Notes: generated by a model from the sequence alone, not told the origin. Numbered from the stretch's first letter, positions 13,801 to 27,507 are shown. The stretch: DNA of 64,000 nucleotides from Lucifuga dentata (GCA_014773175.1 VXCM01000755.1:1-64000), one strand, 5' to 3'. A program made the numbers and translations.

Positions 13801-16429
13801 GTATTATCAGTGTGGAATTAAGCACTGCCAGCTCATGCAGATACGTTAAACCCAGTAAACAATGCAAGGTCAATATCACTCACTCATTCATTCACTCACT
13901 CACAGGTGTGTACGTGCACACAACGCAAGATTATTAAAGCAGGAATTAAGAATAATGGAATCAAAAGGAAAGTGACACGCAATTATGTCAGACAGTGTTG
14001 CTGGCAAGGCAAACACGTTGGAGCATTGAGGTTTTGAACTATGCAAAAACAGATTAATCGCCTCAGTATGAGCAATACAATATGCCAGCAATCAATCAAG
14101 CTGTGAAACGACCAACTGTGACAGCAATCTTTTCTCCTATTTAGCCCCTTTTTGTATATATTAAGCCTTGCGGTCAAGCCTTCAATCCAATCTGCTCCAC
14201 CACAGGAACCCATTGGTGCTTTAAAACGGTCTCTGCCAGATTTCCTTTAACTGAAATGCCTTGTAAGTGCCCTTTATTAGTAATTTAACTTTTCTATAGG
14301 ATGGGTGAGCTGCTTCACAGTAGTAAATGCTCTGTGGATGCAAAAGAAAATGTAGACATAAACTTTTTTGAGCTTTAACCTAATGCAGAACGATCTTATG
14401 TTCTTCCTTCCTGAGCTGTACTTGTATGGTAAAACCACCAATTAAACAGTTCATGAGACACTTTTCTTTAATCATATTGAAAAGGTTAAATGATGGTTAA
14501 ACATGCACACAAATGCCTTTCAGTCATATTTTGTGCTTGTGACACATTTGCATTCTAAGATCGTCATTTCCTGACATTTCAGGAGACCAGGCTGTTCCAC
14601 TATTAACAGAAATATTCATTTCTTGTCATAAAAATGGGACAACTGTAGCAAAAAGCTTTCTGCAACGTAGATTTTTATTTTTATTGTTTTTAATTTTGAG
14701 GGCATTTTCTCTCAAATTAAGACACATGAACTTACAACTGATTGATTGATTTTAAATGATAAAATCAGTTCTACAAAGTCAATGTCATGAGGCTTTGAAA
14801 AGTTTGAATACAGATATCTCAAAGTGCTGACTTGGAAATGCTTTAATCTAAATGGACCTTATTGACTGCTTAGCTGAACATCATCAGTGGTCTGTGGAAT
14901 CTGCATTGCCAATATACTGAAGTGTATAATGTAAAGTATGGTACCATGATTTTAGGTGTTGTAGTTTTTTTTTTTTTTTTANTTTTTTTTTTTTTTTTTA
15001 AATAATGTATGATTGTATTCTCCTGCATCTCAGATGGAACATATCAGTGAATTTCTGATGGACACAAATAGCACATTTCTCTTATTCATAAGTAAACAAG
15101 TCGAATCCATTGATTTTCAAAGCAAGCTGCGTGATTATGTCTTCATTTTTTAAGCATGGTTGATTTTTAAATGAGGAGAGGGAATTTGAAATACAACAGG
15201 GAGTCTTAGGCTTGTCAAGGTTGCTTGCACGTACACACATATTTGCAGGCTGTGCTTAATGTGGCAAATGGCTTTTGATGCACATTTTGATTTACATAAC
15301 ATCGGAGGAGGGCTGCGGTAAAGGATTCCCTCAGCACCAAAGGACATGGAAGATGTTGCAGTGTATTAATGACTGCCTCTTCTCCCTAGCGGAGAATCAA
15401 ACAGAAATTTCAAGCAGGACACACACAGAGTGAGGCCGAGCAGGGAGATCTGACAGATTTCAGCATCACACACAGTCTGTCATATTCTATTACTGAATGT
15501 GGAGATGTAAAAGCACGACCTTCTTTTCCTCAGCTGTCTTCTGCTCTGCTCCTTGTGCACGTTCCAGAATGGCCACATACATGTGTACCACATGCATACA
15601 AAGTGCAACTTGAGCTGTCAATTAAACATTTCTGTTGCACTTGAGAAACGGTGTCTGAGAAGGACCGAACATATGTCGGGGTTTGACTGGCATAATTTCT
15701 GTCATCATACGGTCACACGCAGATACTCTTCTCAGTACCACTCAGAGGATCAATAAGGGATGTTTGTGCATTCTCTCTCAGGCTCTGGCAGCACAAAGTC
15801 CCATCAGTTACCCAGACTGCATTAGCACTGAGATAAGGGACCAGGCCTATGTGTTCCCTCAGTTAGCCATTTGAAACACATGGGGAATTTATTTGTATTA
15901 CCTCCATTAATATCAAACATAACTAATGAGGTGTGATTATCCTGTGTGCTTATGGTAATAATGATGCAGATCGCACAAGAATAAAGAGCTGGCTCTCTAA
16001 ATGAGGAAGGCTTGGCTTGTTTTCAAGCTAGTGGCACTCTTAGTTAGATTCTGCTTCAATACCTGTGAGCATTTGTTACTTCCAGAAACCAGTAAATCAC
16101 TTGTAGCAGAGAGGAGAAATCTAAGTAAAACAGCTCCCACTGGACCGGGTCCAACACAGACCACGTAATGCTTTATGATAATGATGAGACTTATCTATCC
16201 AGTATGATGATATACAAAAACATGACACAAATACCCCATAATCAGCTATGAGGATCATAGAGTACAATTGTCTGCAGGTATAATTAGTTCATCTGATCAT
16301 TTAGATAGAATCAGTTCTCACATTCTCTCTCTCTCTCTCTCTCCCTCTAACCAACCTTAGCTTCATAGCTAGACTAATAATAATTTCACACTGAAAGTTC
16401 TACCCGGGCGGAAGCTGTGTTTAGTATCG
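10851..16429. other. Gene-free sequence with candidate conserved patches
   Basis: No coding exon is supported; the longest frames here are about 107 codons and lack recognisable domains. Simple repeats include a (CACT/CATT)n patch at 13878-13905, poly(T) broken by an N at 14965-15000, and (CT)n at 16324-16348. The stretch near 15850-15990 is non-repetitive and carries several ATTA/TAAT cores, and might be regulatory. Confidence 0.5.
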
Positions 16430-17318
16430 TGAGTAGATCAACCTGTTTTATTTGACATGGATTCACACATCCTGCTCTGCTCCGGGCTTTAACATATTAT
16501 TAGGATTAGTTATTATTATTATTATATTATTAGGATTATTAGGATTATTAGGGATCGTCATTTCCTGTAAAAATATAAAGTATTATGTGCTGTTTATTAT
16601 TCTCTTTNTGAGTAGATCAACCTGTTTTATTTGACATGGATTCACACATCCTGCTCTGCTCCGGGCTTTAACATGGGTCTGACATGGCTCAGTCTTTGGG
16701 ATGAAAGGGTGAACTTGTCACGGATGGGTTCAGGAGTGAGGACTCAAATGCAGGCTCAGGCAGATTAAGTGAAAAAACAGTCTTTAATTTCTGTCCAGGC
16801 AAAATAACAACGGATGGTGACGCAGAATGAACTTACAGGAATCAGGCAGATAATTCAAAAGGCAGGTGGCGACAAAATAGAAAAATCAAACCATAAAGGC
16901 AGAAAAAACCAGGAGACAAGGCAAACAAGCTAACCAGGCAAACAAACAAGACAATCTGGCAGAAAACAAAGGAACCCAGGTTTGTATAAATACTGATGAG
17001 GTGATTAACTGATAGAACACATGTGATGTAGAAAACTGGTGGGAAACTAAACAAAAACCGGAAGTAAAGCAAACTAGACAGCAACAAAACCAAGACTACA
17101 AAATAAAACAGGAAGTGACCAAAGAACAGATCATGACAGAACTAAAGGGACGCTACAGTATAGGGTTACTGTAGAATTACTACAGGATTATTAGGGATCG
17201 TCATTTCCTGTAAAAATATAAAGTATTATGTGCTGTTTATTATTCTCTTTNAGGATTATTAGGGATCGTCATTTCCTGTAAAAATATAAAGTATTATGTG
17301 CTGTTTATTATTCTCTTT
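16430..17318. other. Two alternative assembly paths (bubble) written in tandem
   Basis: Segment X appears at 16430-16496 and 16609-16675 (66 matching bases, then divergence). Segment Y appears at 16541-16607, 17184-17250 and 17252-17318. Reading: the short path X-44 bp-Y is followed by N (16608), then the long path X-508 bp-Y, N (17251) and the continuing Y. Only one path exists on any chromosome. The long path contains a solo LTR; the short path holds an ATT-rich tract. Confidence 0.8.
16716..17138 (-). mobile_element. Solo LTR of a retrotransposon
   Basis: The 423-bp unit begins TGTCACGGAT and ends ATCATGACA, so it has the TG...CA ends of an LTR. It is flanked by a perfect 5-bp target duplication GAACT (16711-16715 and 17139-17143). 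Read on the minus strand it has a TATA-like TATTTATA (16992-16985), about 200 nt later an ATTAAAGA poly(A)-signal-like site (near 16788), and about 70 nt to the end, a plausible U3-R-U5 order. No internal retroelement sequence is present, so it is a recombined solo LTR. The superfamily is not certain, perhaps Gypsy. Confidence 0.7.
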
Positions 17319-20300
17319 AATTCATATTTACCTAGTTAAAAAAAGACTGGTATGTTATAAATTGTAGTGTGATGTGGATCTACGTGTTGTGTGGACAATG
17401 ACACCCTGTGTTTACTGAAAAAACAAAAATCACCTTAACAAGTCAGTTTATCTGTCTTTCATTGTTCTTAAATGTTATATTTTCTTTAAACAAATGCAAA
17501 AAAAAAAAAAAAAAAAATGACAATGTGATGACATTTTAAAAGTATGTTTCCAATACAAATCTGTTTGTTTCATAAATTCTCTTGAAATGAGTGTGAATTC
17601 TCAAACCAAAACAGAATACAACAGATTGCTGCACAAAAAGCAAGAAAATTATTCTTGATTCTAGAAAATTCTTGGGAAAAACTTGATTTGTGTTGGGAAA
17701 CATGAGAGCAATTGAAATAATCTCACTGCAGTTTCAGATTTTTTTTTTTTTTTTTTTTTTTTTTGCACCTGTTTTAAGAAAATGAGGCTTTTAGGGCTCA
17801 ATAACAGAACAAAATTATAAGATAAGATGGAGATTTGTTAAGTGTAAAGTCTTTAAGTAGGCTAAAGGCATGTGCCTTATCCTGCATTATATCTGGTGTC
17901 TCTGTGTGAACATGTTAATAGAAATCCTTGGATAATGATGGCAATGTAAACAAAAACAAGAGCAGGGAGTCTGTCCTGAAATAAAACAAGGCTATGTATT
18001 TTTATTAACAATGCCCTTGATTCTCGTATGGGTCATTCTTTGATGTTTTTCCCTCTTAGTCCTTCATTTCCTGTTGGTGCAACCAGAGTGCAACTCTGAG
18101 TGTAACCCGGACTCTCCCTACCATTTTGTCTTTAGTCCACTTGATATTGTGCTTCTTCCAACTCTAGACCTTCCTTCACAGTCATGGCCACATTGGCTCC
18201 TCTTTGTGATTGTGTGTTTTCTGTGGCCTGTGTGTGTGTGACAGATGAGGCCTTGACACTGTTCACAGCTCTGCACACATCCTCTTTGCATTCCGCTGTC
18301 AATTCAAAGCATTCCAACCTTTTCAGTCTGTTATTTGCCTCCACTTGGCTTTTATGACAGAGCTAATCTAATGGTGCTCCTTTTCTTTCATAATTGTGCT
18401 AATAGTCAAATATCCTGACAAGACCATTACCAGCATTTTCTATGGTTTTTTCATTGATAGATGTGAGAGACTAAGTGCAGCAGAGTCAAAATGTTTTGTT
18501 TTGCATATATCATCATTGCTATTTTAATCATTTGATGCAGTTGCTGGGAACTTCTGATGACAAAGTAATAATATGTAATTACGTGTTCAGTAGCTTTATG
18601 CAATATAGTTACAGCATTGAAATGATTAGCTTGGATAGTGCATGAAATATGCTCTGTTCTAGATATTAAAAGCTTATAGCTTTTACTTCAAAATGTATTT
18701 ATAGGAAAATATCCTTCAGTAGTGTTTTTCCACACAGACATCTCCTATACATCTTCCACCACAGGTACTCCTGCACAGCCATCAGCTGGTCTGGAATAGA
18801 TGGACCAGCTATAATAGACCTCTACAGTTTACATGAGAGCAGAGGATGACCACTTTGGAGCCTTTATTAGAAATTATTTCGAACATGGTTAGTTGCTGGA
18901 CATAAATGTTTATAGATGCTGGTAATTATTAAGGGCTGCTGTAATGTCTCTTGTTTTCTCCTTCACATCTATCAGTTCACAGTATCTCCCACCTCTCTTT
19001 TTTATTCACCTTTGGACACTGTTCCCACTTTCTATAGTTCCACTTTGGTCATTTATATCTTGAGCATTTCTCTGCTGATGTCAGTAAAGGTCGTTCAGCT
19101 CAAGGCTATCCCACTCAGCTGTGTCTCTTCTTTTAGCAACACACTGTCCTCTGGCACTGTTTGACATTTCATGGCATGTAAGAAAAACAATTGGAGATTT
19201 TTGAAAGGATGTGAATTAGTTCGACTGATGATGTATCTAACAAGATCAACCACTTTCTCTCCTTATCTTGTCAATCAATAGAACTCTGTGGTGCTTTTCA
19301 GAGTCTTGCTTCCTCAGGATGCCATCTCATTGACTTGTTTTTTTTCTCAGTGTACATCTGTCAGTTAAGTGGTATTGTGGCGTGAGCAATCGCTCATGAG
19401 GAGGCTTAACGAACATCAGGCACAGAGCGCATGCTGGAAAAAATTGTTCTATTAATTAATGGTGTAATTAAGGATTTGTCATTGACATGCCTCTAGCTGA
19501 CAGGGATGGATGGGATCCTTGGTCCTCCACCAGGCAGTAGCACATTCGATAATGAATGGCAGCTATTACCAGCACGTTCGGGTGGTGATGGGGCCACCTA
19601 CAAAGGCTTGGCTTCCCCACCTCTCCTTGCTCTCTTTTCTACACAAGCCCTTTATCTGTTCTCTACAATTTGGTTTCCCATTTCTGACCTTATTCTTAAT
19701 TTAGCATCCCCTTAATTTAAGTCTCTTTCTGTTGTGTTCACATAGATTTACTAGACCCTGCTGCTTTAACAGCCTGAAATGAATGTCAGGTAACTAAGAA
19801 AATCCTCTTTACCTAACATTTTTATTGGAAAGTGTTGTCACCTTTGCTCTTCTGTCACTTAATTCTTGCTGAGGAATGTCCATATTGTGCTCGTAATGCA
19901 CTTTCCTAAGACTGTGCTCTAATTCACTATTGAAATATTCCAGCACCTTACATTTTTGCCTCAATACAACTTAGGAACTCAGTCCAGCTGCACCATTTTG
20001 GTTCTGCAGGAAAACATAGATGACTAAATGTGGTACTTTCAACACAACACATTTATATGATGGAGTAGCAGTAGTTTAGGCTCTGATTAGACAAAAAAAC
20101 ATGCATTACAGACAGAATTACCATACGGCTCCCACAAGGACCATTACTGTAAGCCATAACTTTTGACTAGTGTATCATGAGAATGTTTTTCTTCCTCTGA
20201 AAAACACCACATGAATTGCTTTTTTCAGTATATTATAGCAACTCAAAAACCAGGCCAAGAATACATCTTTGCTGAACGTTATCACATTTAAAGTAATAAA

Positions 20301-21545
20301 AAAGTGGTGATTTTCACACATAGCTGTTTTCCCTCTGAAGCCAACTGAAACTTTCTGATCAACATCCACGATTCACTCTTTAATTATTAAAACCAAAAGG
20401 ATGACATGTAATATTAAAACATCTTCAGGCAATCTACAGTTTTGGGGTAGGCGGATGGTGGCAGGGGTGGAGAATGAATCTAATACTGAGACAAGATGAT
20501 TTTTTCATTTCCTATCTAGTCTTTGGAAACTTTTGGAGATTTATTTTTGAACCAGTATCAAACATAACAGTTTTTGGGGATTAGTGCGAAGAATGACTAA
20601 ACCTCATATAAAACAGGAAATAGTAAAATACTTTGGCAGATGAAAAAAAATTGCAGCTATTTCAGATACGATGATGTTGATTGGTGATTCTATTTAGCAG
20701 CAGAAAACTTTGTCAAAATGCGAGATAAAGCCATATTGCAAAGAATTGAAGGCTCAGCCATCCAGTTTTGCTTAACACTACAGATAACTTAACCTGTCAT
20801 TTATTATCTTCAACTGCTAAGTCCTAAAAATCACATTTTCTTTAATTATGTGAAAAATATATCAAAAAAATCTGCTGTTGCAATGAGACCATTTTACCTG
20901 TGGTCAGTGAAATTAGCTCACATCACAGCATTTCTAAAATCAGTTGGTTCAATGCTCTACCTGATCAACATACTGCCATTTATTTCTAGAAACAAGGTGA
21001 ATTCCACTGGCAGCTGGCTGAATTGTTTCTCGTTTTCAGAAAAAATAAATCATGGCAGAGCTAAATGCAATGATTTTCGAAGAGAGTTTATTTTCAGTGG
21101 AGAAGTATTTCTCTGAAATATTGCTAAACAAACCACTTCAGGAAAATACTCTGGAGCAACACTTGTTCTGATACAGCAAAGCAAAAAAGGCCAACAGGAG
21201 ATTTTGGGCTGAGTGAGATTCCTGGAAAAAGGAATGAGTCAGGGGTTTTACACGAGGCAACTTGTTTTGGAAGTGGTTTATTTTGCAATATTTTTTTTTG
21301 AAAATGACTACTACAATATTTTATTGACTACTTACTAGCATACAGCTAATACTGTGTTCACTGTGAATACTTGAAGGAAATGCATTTTTCATTTGGCATT
21401 CCACAAAGTGAGTAATTCATGCAAAAAAAAATTCATATGATTAATATGCGAGCTGATGCATGTAGCACTCATGTATAAAATATTGCTGCTTTAGCATTAC
21501 AACATTGCAAACAAATTACAAGCATGGCACCAGTCAAGTAAAGTA
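17319..21545. other. Gene-free sequence with a candidate enhancer patch
   Basis: No coding exon is supported. Poly(A) at 17498-17517 and poly(T) at 17739-17764. The patch at 19381-19640 stands out as non-repetitive and rich in homeodomain cores; see the separate entry. Confidence 0.55.
19381..19640. promoter_or_regulatory. Candidate conserved non-coding element
   Basis: This patch combines balanced composition and absence of simple repeats with overlapping homeodomain cores (ATTAATTAATGG and GTAATTAAGG, about 19451-19474). Such clusters are typical of developmental enhancers in gene deserts next to neuronal genes. Conservation cannot be judged from one genome. Confidence 0.25.
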
Positions 21546-21710
21546 GCTGGAGCCCATTCCAGCATTCATAGAAGGCAGGAAACCGTCCTGGACAGATACA
21601 CAAACAGATACATTCCCTGACACACAAGAGAAATATAGAGTTCCCATTTCCCCTGAGCTGCGTGTTTGTGGATGGTAGAAACCAGAGCAATCGAATACGA
21701 GCAGGCTTAC
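21546..21710 (-). repeat. Degenerate copy of a widespread fish repeat (L2/CR1-like 3' region)
   Basis: The order GCTGGAGCCCATTCCAGC, then CGTCCTGGACAG, then a TAGAGTTCCCATTT-like phrase, then GTGTTTGTGGATGGTAGAAA matches a very abundant fish repeat ('gctggagcctatcccagc ... ccctggacaggtcg ... tttagagtcacc ... tttttggactgtgggagg'). It is heavily mutated. Boundaries are approximate and class is by recollection. Confidence 0.5.
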
Positions 21711-22882
21711 AGAAAGAAGCAAAATTCAAATTCTTGTTGTGACTGTGCTCTAAATAAACTGCTAAGCCAAAGTGCTGGTAACATCAAGTAGGAAGAATTT
21801 AATAAATCCTCAGCAAAATAAATGCTACTTTGGCTTAGAAAATGTGGTATCAAATGGAACTTATGAAGGTCTGAAGACATCTGATTGCATTTGATTTGTT
21901 TTTTGCTAAAGAGAAAATAGACAATTTCCTCCCAGATTCACACAGATATCAGAGTTAATACCTGCTGATGCACTTAAATTTGTCATGCAGATAAAATGAA
22001 TGATTTGAAGTAGTTATTATAGAGGCTGTAGTGGCAACATGATGCAAAACTGCCTCCTTGATCAAACAATAATTTATTCAGATTTTATTTTTATACAGTA
22101 GCATCTGTCTTACAATTGAATGCATCACAAAGTGTTTAACAAAACACACAGATAAAACAGTAAAAGAAAAAGAAAGGTATATTGCATATAAAAGATAAAT
22201 GGATCAAAAAGATAAGTAAATAAAATCTGAACAGAAAATATTAATTTATATAACATTTTCTAAAACTTACTCATGATTTTGTCCTGTGTAGAGTTATTGA
22301 TGTGTGAAAATATTTTTTATTTCACTCAATGTGATGATTATTTTAAATTAACCAAGAGTACATGTACAATTTTTTGTTTAATCTCAGCTCTCAAGCAAAG
22401 TACCAGTAATTAAACTCATACAGAAGTTTATGTTTCATTCATGAATGTGTCATAAAAGACATCATTTTAAATACTTTACATTTTGCAAAGAAAGCAAAAA
22501 ACAATTTTCTCTGTCATTTAAATTAATGATTTTACTTAGAGTCACACACAAAAACACATTTCAGAATTTTGATATCTCACTCTCAAATGAAGTTCAGGCC
22601 GGTCCTTCTGCTTTTTTCTGTTTTCCTTTTTCTCTGTAGATCCACTGAGTTCATTTTTGGCATTTTCATTCTAATCTGACTTTGACTGTGTATTATTACT
22701 GTATTATTTTATAATTGCATCTGAAAGCTTATTACAACCCTTTATCTTGAAATGCACAATCAATTTGCATTGATGCAAATCACATGGAGGCAGGGAAGAG
22801 GGGAGAGAGAGAGAGAGAGAGAGAGAGAGCATCACATGCACAATAAGTACACTTTTGTCCTATTGGTCAAGCAGCCTTTTGC

Positions 22883-23017
22883 ATAAAAGCATAAGATCAA
22901 TTTGCATGTTAGTATACAAACTGTATATTTCAGTTTTTTCCTTATTCATNATAAAAGCATAAGATCAATTTGCATGTTAGTATACAAACTGTATATTTCA
23001 GTTTTTTCCTTATTCAG
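22883..23017. other. Assembly join: 67-bp copies around N
   Basis: 22883-22949 and 22951-23017 match over 66 bases and differ at the last (T against G); N at 22950. Confidence 0.88.
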
Positions 23018-23266
23018 TCCAGGTGACCTGCTTTGTATTTCTGACGAGTTAACCTGCCATGTGACCTTTCCCTGCATCTTATTCTGTTCAAGCACTCAAG
23101 TCCCTCCAGTGTGATATCAACTCGGTGATACCAGCTGCACAAAGGAAATTAATCATTTCAGGGAAATCAATCATCCTTACAAATTCCTTTATCAAGCTGA
23201 CCTGTTTCCACATGAAATATTATATGGAAGTGACGGCACTTTTCATTCCTTGCTCAAAGTCTTAGC

Positions 23267-23401
23267 TATTTCCCTTTCTGAAGGCTGAATAAATTTGCTT
23301 ATTTGGTTGGTTAGCTTGTTCAGTTTATGCATGNTATTTCCCTTTCTGAAGGCTGAATAAATTTGCTTATTTGGTTGGTTAGCTTGTTCAGTTTATGCAT
23401 G
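23267..23401. other. Assembly join: 67-bp copy, N, 67-bp copy
   Basis: 23267-23333 equals 23335-23401; N at 23334. Confidence 0.9.
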
Positions 23402-26400
23402 ATGCACTGAATTAAATTTCACTGGTGATGTTGGTTCTTTTGTGAACAGCCTAAAGATGCATTAAATGGACGGAAGATATAAAACCTCTGAAAAGCAGTA
23501 CAGCATTACTAAGTTGAGTTGAAATATATTGTCATTAAGAAATCAAGGTGTAATTGTGTTGCCGTTACACTTAAACATAGGCACTGTTCAAATTCCCATC
23601 ATTTGTAGGAGGGAAAAGGAGGAGAGAAAGAAGGATGGAGCAGAATGAGAAAGAAGAAGGAAAGGGGGGTTGTGGTTGTCACTGAAATGTGAAAGAAGCT
23701 ATATCAGTCTGATCGGTCATCCGTCCTCCTCCATTCTCCTGATAAAGCAGGTACTGCAGGAGGTGAAACGATGTGTATCAAAACCTCATGAAGATCGATG
23801 GCATCCTTCTGCCAGCTTTGAGAGAGAGACAAAAGAGAATGAGTGCAAGAAAAGAAAAGAGAAGAAGTCTGTCTCAATTGGTCAACATAAACGTGACACC
23901 AATGGGGAGATCGTGGGCTATTAAAAAGTACGAGGAAGAGGAAGGGGGACTGCTGGCTTTATTTCCATTGCATGTTAAAAGAATTTCAGCAGCTGGGGTA
24001 AACAAATCACACAGAAATCACGGAGGAGTGTAATCAGAATTGAGAGGGTTCTGGATCCAGGTGTGTTTGTGTACACACAGCTTAGGCAAACAGCAGAGCT
24101 CCAGGCAACTTCAGGCCACAGATAGAAAGGTCACGTGTAGGTTTCATAAACATACTTAAGGTATGACAGAGCCACGATTTTCCATTTTCTTCACTTCTTT
24201 TGGGTATTAATAGAAAATTTGTTTAATTTACTCAGGAATCTTTTTATTAGATTCTGAAAAACATGGAGTAGATGACGTGGATGTGTTGTTAAAATGTACA
24301 GCCTGGCCGTCCTTCACTCAGCTGGACTGTTGCCATTTAACAGAAACCTTTAATAAAAATAAAATAGTGTTTTTAAGCCAATAGAGGATTAATTAAAACT
24401 ACAAAACACTTTAATACAAAAACAAGAAAAATCACATGTAAATGAGGTCCCTGTGCTCTGAAATCTTTTTTAGACAAATGCTAATTTGTCCAAGAATATT
24501 GTAATTGCAATTAAGAACAAAAGAAACATGATTATTCCATCACATTACACCCTCATATTTCTCACTTGTGTATTATGCTATTCATGGAACACAATCACAC
24601 CGTCATACTGCTTTAAAAAGTCTAATGTGTATGGTGAGATGGTAATGATTTCTTTGCTCTTGAGAACTAATGAATCTTTTATATTCCACAGGGAAACACA
24701 GTAGTTTATCAGGTAAGCTGTCAGTACAAATGATGTTTCATCTGTGTGCTATAGTGGCTGTGTCGTAAAATATCGCAACTTGGGAAAACGTAATCAAATG
24801 AACAAAACACATTCACCTTTTGACTTCACATATGCTACATGTATAAATATACTACAAATACAGAAATACAGCAAACACCATTTATCCTTTTCTTCACAAA
24901 CACTTATTTTGTGCCTTGTATAAAATGCAAGAAAAGTTATTTGGATAATGACATCTGATGTTGGGACTCGCATTTACACTTTGCTTTAAAAATGTTCTGG
25001 ATTCTGCCTGCATTGTGATCAGATCTCAGAAGGTGGTTTGGTGGTTAGGTAGGCCATTAAAACTTCTTCCTTTCTACATGGACGAGCTTCATCCATTTTT
25101 AACAAATAATACATTTTCAAAATTATTTTATTTATTTATTTTGCGTGGGGCTGCAGCCATCCGCTTTCCAAGTGCAGGTCCCCATTCACAGCACTGTGCA
25201 ATTCCTGATTCAAAATAACTTTATTAATGACAGCAAGTGAGAAGATGAGGCAGGCTGATATTTTCAGCTTGTGGATGGATTTTGTCTCACTAGCTGTGTC
25301 CCAGCTGATTTCATTTCCACTCGGCTGGTTGTGACTGAGAGCCGATCACAATGCGAGCCAGACCACATCGAGATGGCAGGCCAGATTCCATTCCAGGATG
25401 CATTCTGTGTGTGTTTACACTTTGCATTAAGGTTTCTTTCTTATCTGGATTATATATGTGGATACAGATCACATTATTTCTAAGTATAAATGGGACCTTT
25501 TTTTTTTTTTTTTNTTTTTTTTTTTTTTTAGAGTCTTGGCCAAAATATTATAGATCTAAATTAAAACCATGCTGAACATGAGACTCTGTAGACATAACTG
25601 GGACATACTCTGTTGGCATAATTTAAGGAAATAATCAGAAATGAAAAGATATAGTGAGAACAGTTAATTCCATTCCAAAAAATTCTGATGCTTTTTCCCT
25701 AGCTTTTCTTAAGGGGGACTCCATTGATTTTACAAATCAAATTCAGTTTACTGCTAGAATTTGGGGGAGAATTACTTGTCCTTTAGATTGTTTCCTCTGT
25801 GTTTGTATCATTTAATTAGGAGGGGCTGTATACTGTCTTTTCAGCATTATAACCTAATGTAAAATACATTAAGCTGAATACAATAGACAGCAACATAATG
25901 ATGAATATGAATATCGATATACACAATAGCAAATGTGTAAAAGAAATACCGTGTGTGGTGAGACTAACACAGTCTGCAAATTTGAAGCTGTACTCTGTGT
26001 TTAGGAACAAGCATTTGTAAAAGTAAAAGTGTGAAAATACAACTTGCGTACTTGTGAAAACATTTGTGAATGCATGCAAAGTTGCAGTTAGCAGTTATTG
26101 ATGCTAATTCCTTTGTTTAGAGCCATTTAGGCAGTATCTTTTTACAGAGCAAGCTTGGACATTAATGTGTGTGTAGGTCACATACAATGTGTGCAGGTCA
26201 TATACAAGAGACCTTTTGTTTAAAATTTTAAGATCTGATTTAACATTGGAAGGCTGCCAAAATTGTGCCCGCCCACTCTTCACATAGCTATAAGTGATGT
26301 ACATATTGTTATTGCTCATTTCACTGATTTCCTGATGAATAGATTCTACAAATGAGATACTAGAAAATCTGAGCCAACACATCATATTACCATAACATAT

Positions 26401-26492
26401 AAAACACAGGCTTTGTATGATCCAGCAGCCGATGGGCCAAGTTTCTATAACCCTCACACTGCCCACAGCGAAGTGCATTTCACAATATATTA

Positions 26493-26525
26493 GATGGATG
26501 GATGGATGGGTGGATGGATGGATAG
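26493..26525. repeat. (GATG)n microsatellite
   Basis: Short GATG tetranucleotide array with one GGTG variant. No LINE tail precedes it. Confidence 0.85.
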
Positions 26526-26892
26526 ATAAGATTTCTCAGTGTTTCAGTACAATTTCAGTGAATATGCAGGTATTAAGATATGAAAGTTGATATACATTTA
26601 GTTTCATAGAGTTCCAGGGTTTTTGTAATATTCAGGCTATATCAGATTGCAATAAGCAGATAGAAAATATACAGTACATTCCAGAACCCAGTAACCCCAA
26701 AACATACCATACTGCATATGTAACTGTTACTAAGCAGACCTCCTACAACCGAGTCACAGAAATAAGAGTTTAATTAGATTTTGGCAAGAGCAGACACAAA
26801 AAAGGAAAATTCATAGTTTGTAAGTGCAGGAGAAGAATTTGGTATAAGAGGAGTTTGGCATTTGGATGTCAGGCAGTCGTATACAAGAAATA

Positions 26893-26893
<1 letters not shown>

Positions 26894-26923
<30 letters not shown>

Positions 26924-27028
26924 AAGAGAGGAAGGGGACCTCTGTGGGAGGATATTCCAANAAGAAGAAGAAGAAGAAGAAGAAGAAGAAGAAGAGAGGA
27001 AGGGGACCTCTGTGGGAGGATATTCCAA
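26894..27028. repeat. (AAG)n microsatellite duplicated by an assembly join
   Basis: An AAG triplet run followed by unique sequence ending GATATTCCAA occurs as 26894-26960 and 26962-27028 with N at 26961. The genome probably has a single AAG array here, perhaps longer than shown. Poly-Glu, poly-Arg, poly-Lys, poly-Ser and poly-Leu open frames across it are not genes. Confidence 0.85.
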
Positions 27029-27086
27029 GAAAAGTGACAACACATGTTCTCCCCTCCTGAAGAGTTCATGTCAAATTTTGGCTCAT

Positions 27087-27185
27087 GGTACAGACTTATC
27101 CATCCATCCATTCATCCATCAATACATCCATACATCCGTATACTTTGTAGGGTTGCAGTTTAGAGTTCCCAGTTTACCTTTTCCC
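27087..27185. repeat. (CCAT)n array and degenerate dispersed-repeat fragment
   Basis: CATC/CATA tetranucleotides are followed by GTAGGGTTGCAGTTTAGAGT, which resembles part of the repeat at 21546-21710. Old and short. Confidence 0.45.
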
Positions 27186-27507
27186 CTTTATGTCTTTGGA
27201 CCACGGCAGGAAATTCTGCACCATACAAACATACAAATAAAATATATTATGGTGTTTGATTTTTTTCAGAGGTCTCTGGGTTGTTTTTAATCATGCTGAG
27301 AGAAGACTTTAATACACAATCAACAGAATTTCACTTGCTGCCAACATCTTCAAAAGCACATTCAGCACTTTTTGTTGGAGGTCATGAGCAGGCTGTCAGA
27401 GGTTCTTGGCCTCAGCATTCCAGCGTGTCCCATAATAGCTTTACTTGGTGACCTTATCCTCATTAAACATTTCTAAGCACTTAGAATCATTTTTACAAAC
27501 CGCATTG

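Larger units (their letters stand above)
21711..26490. other. Gene-free sequence with assembly joins and simple repeats
   Basis: No coding exon is supported. Assembly joins lie at 22883-23017 and 23267-23401. (GA)n at 22803-22829; poly(T) with an N at 25499-25529. About 22070-22230 carries the phrase ACAAAGTGTTTAACAAAACA, a dispersed-repeat signature. A fragment near 25144-25205 may belong to the same repeat family as 21546-21710. Confidence 0.5.

Noticed and set aside
13878..13905. CACT/CATT short repeat as a possible CRISPR-like or satellite array
   Set aside because: Only a few tetranucleotide units with no spacers. An ordinary simple repeat in a vertebrate genome.
26104..26478. 124-codon minus-strand open frame
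   Set aside because: No domain, and no composition change from flanking sequence. Treated as chance.
26774..27290. Poly-Glu, poly-Arg, poly-Lys, poly-Ser and poly-Leu open frames
   Set aside because: All are translations of the (AAG)n microsatellite duplicated at an assembly join.
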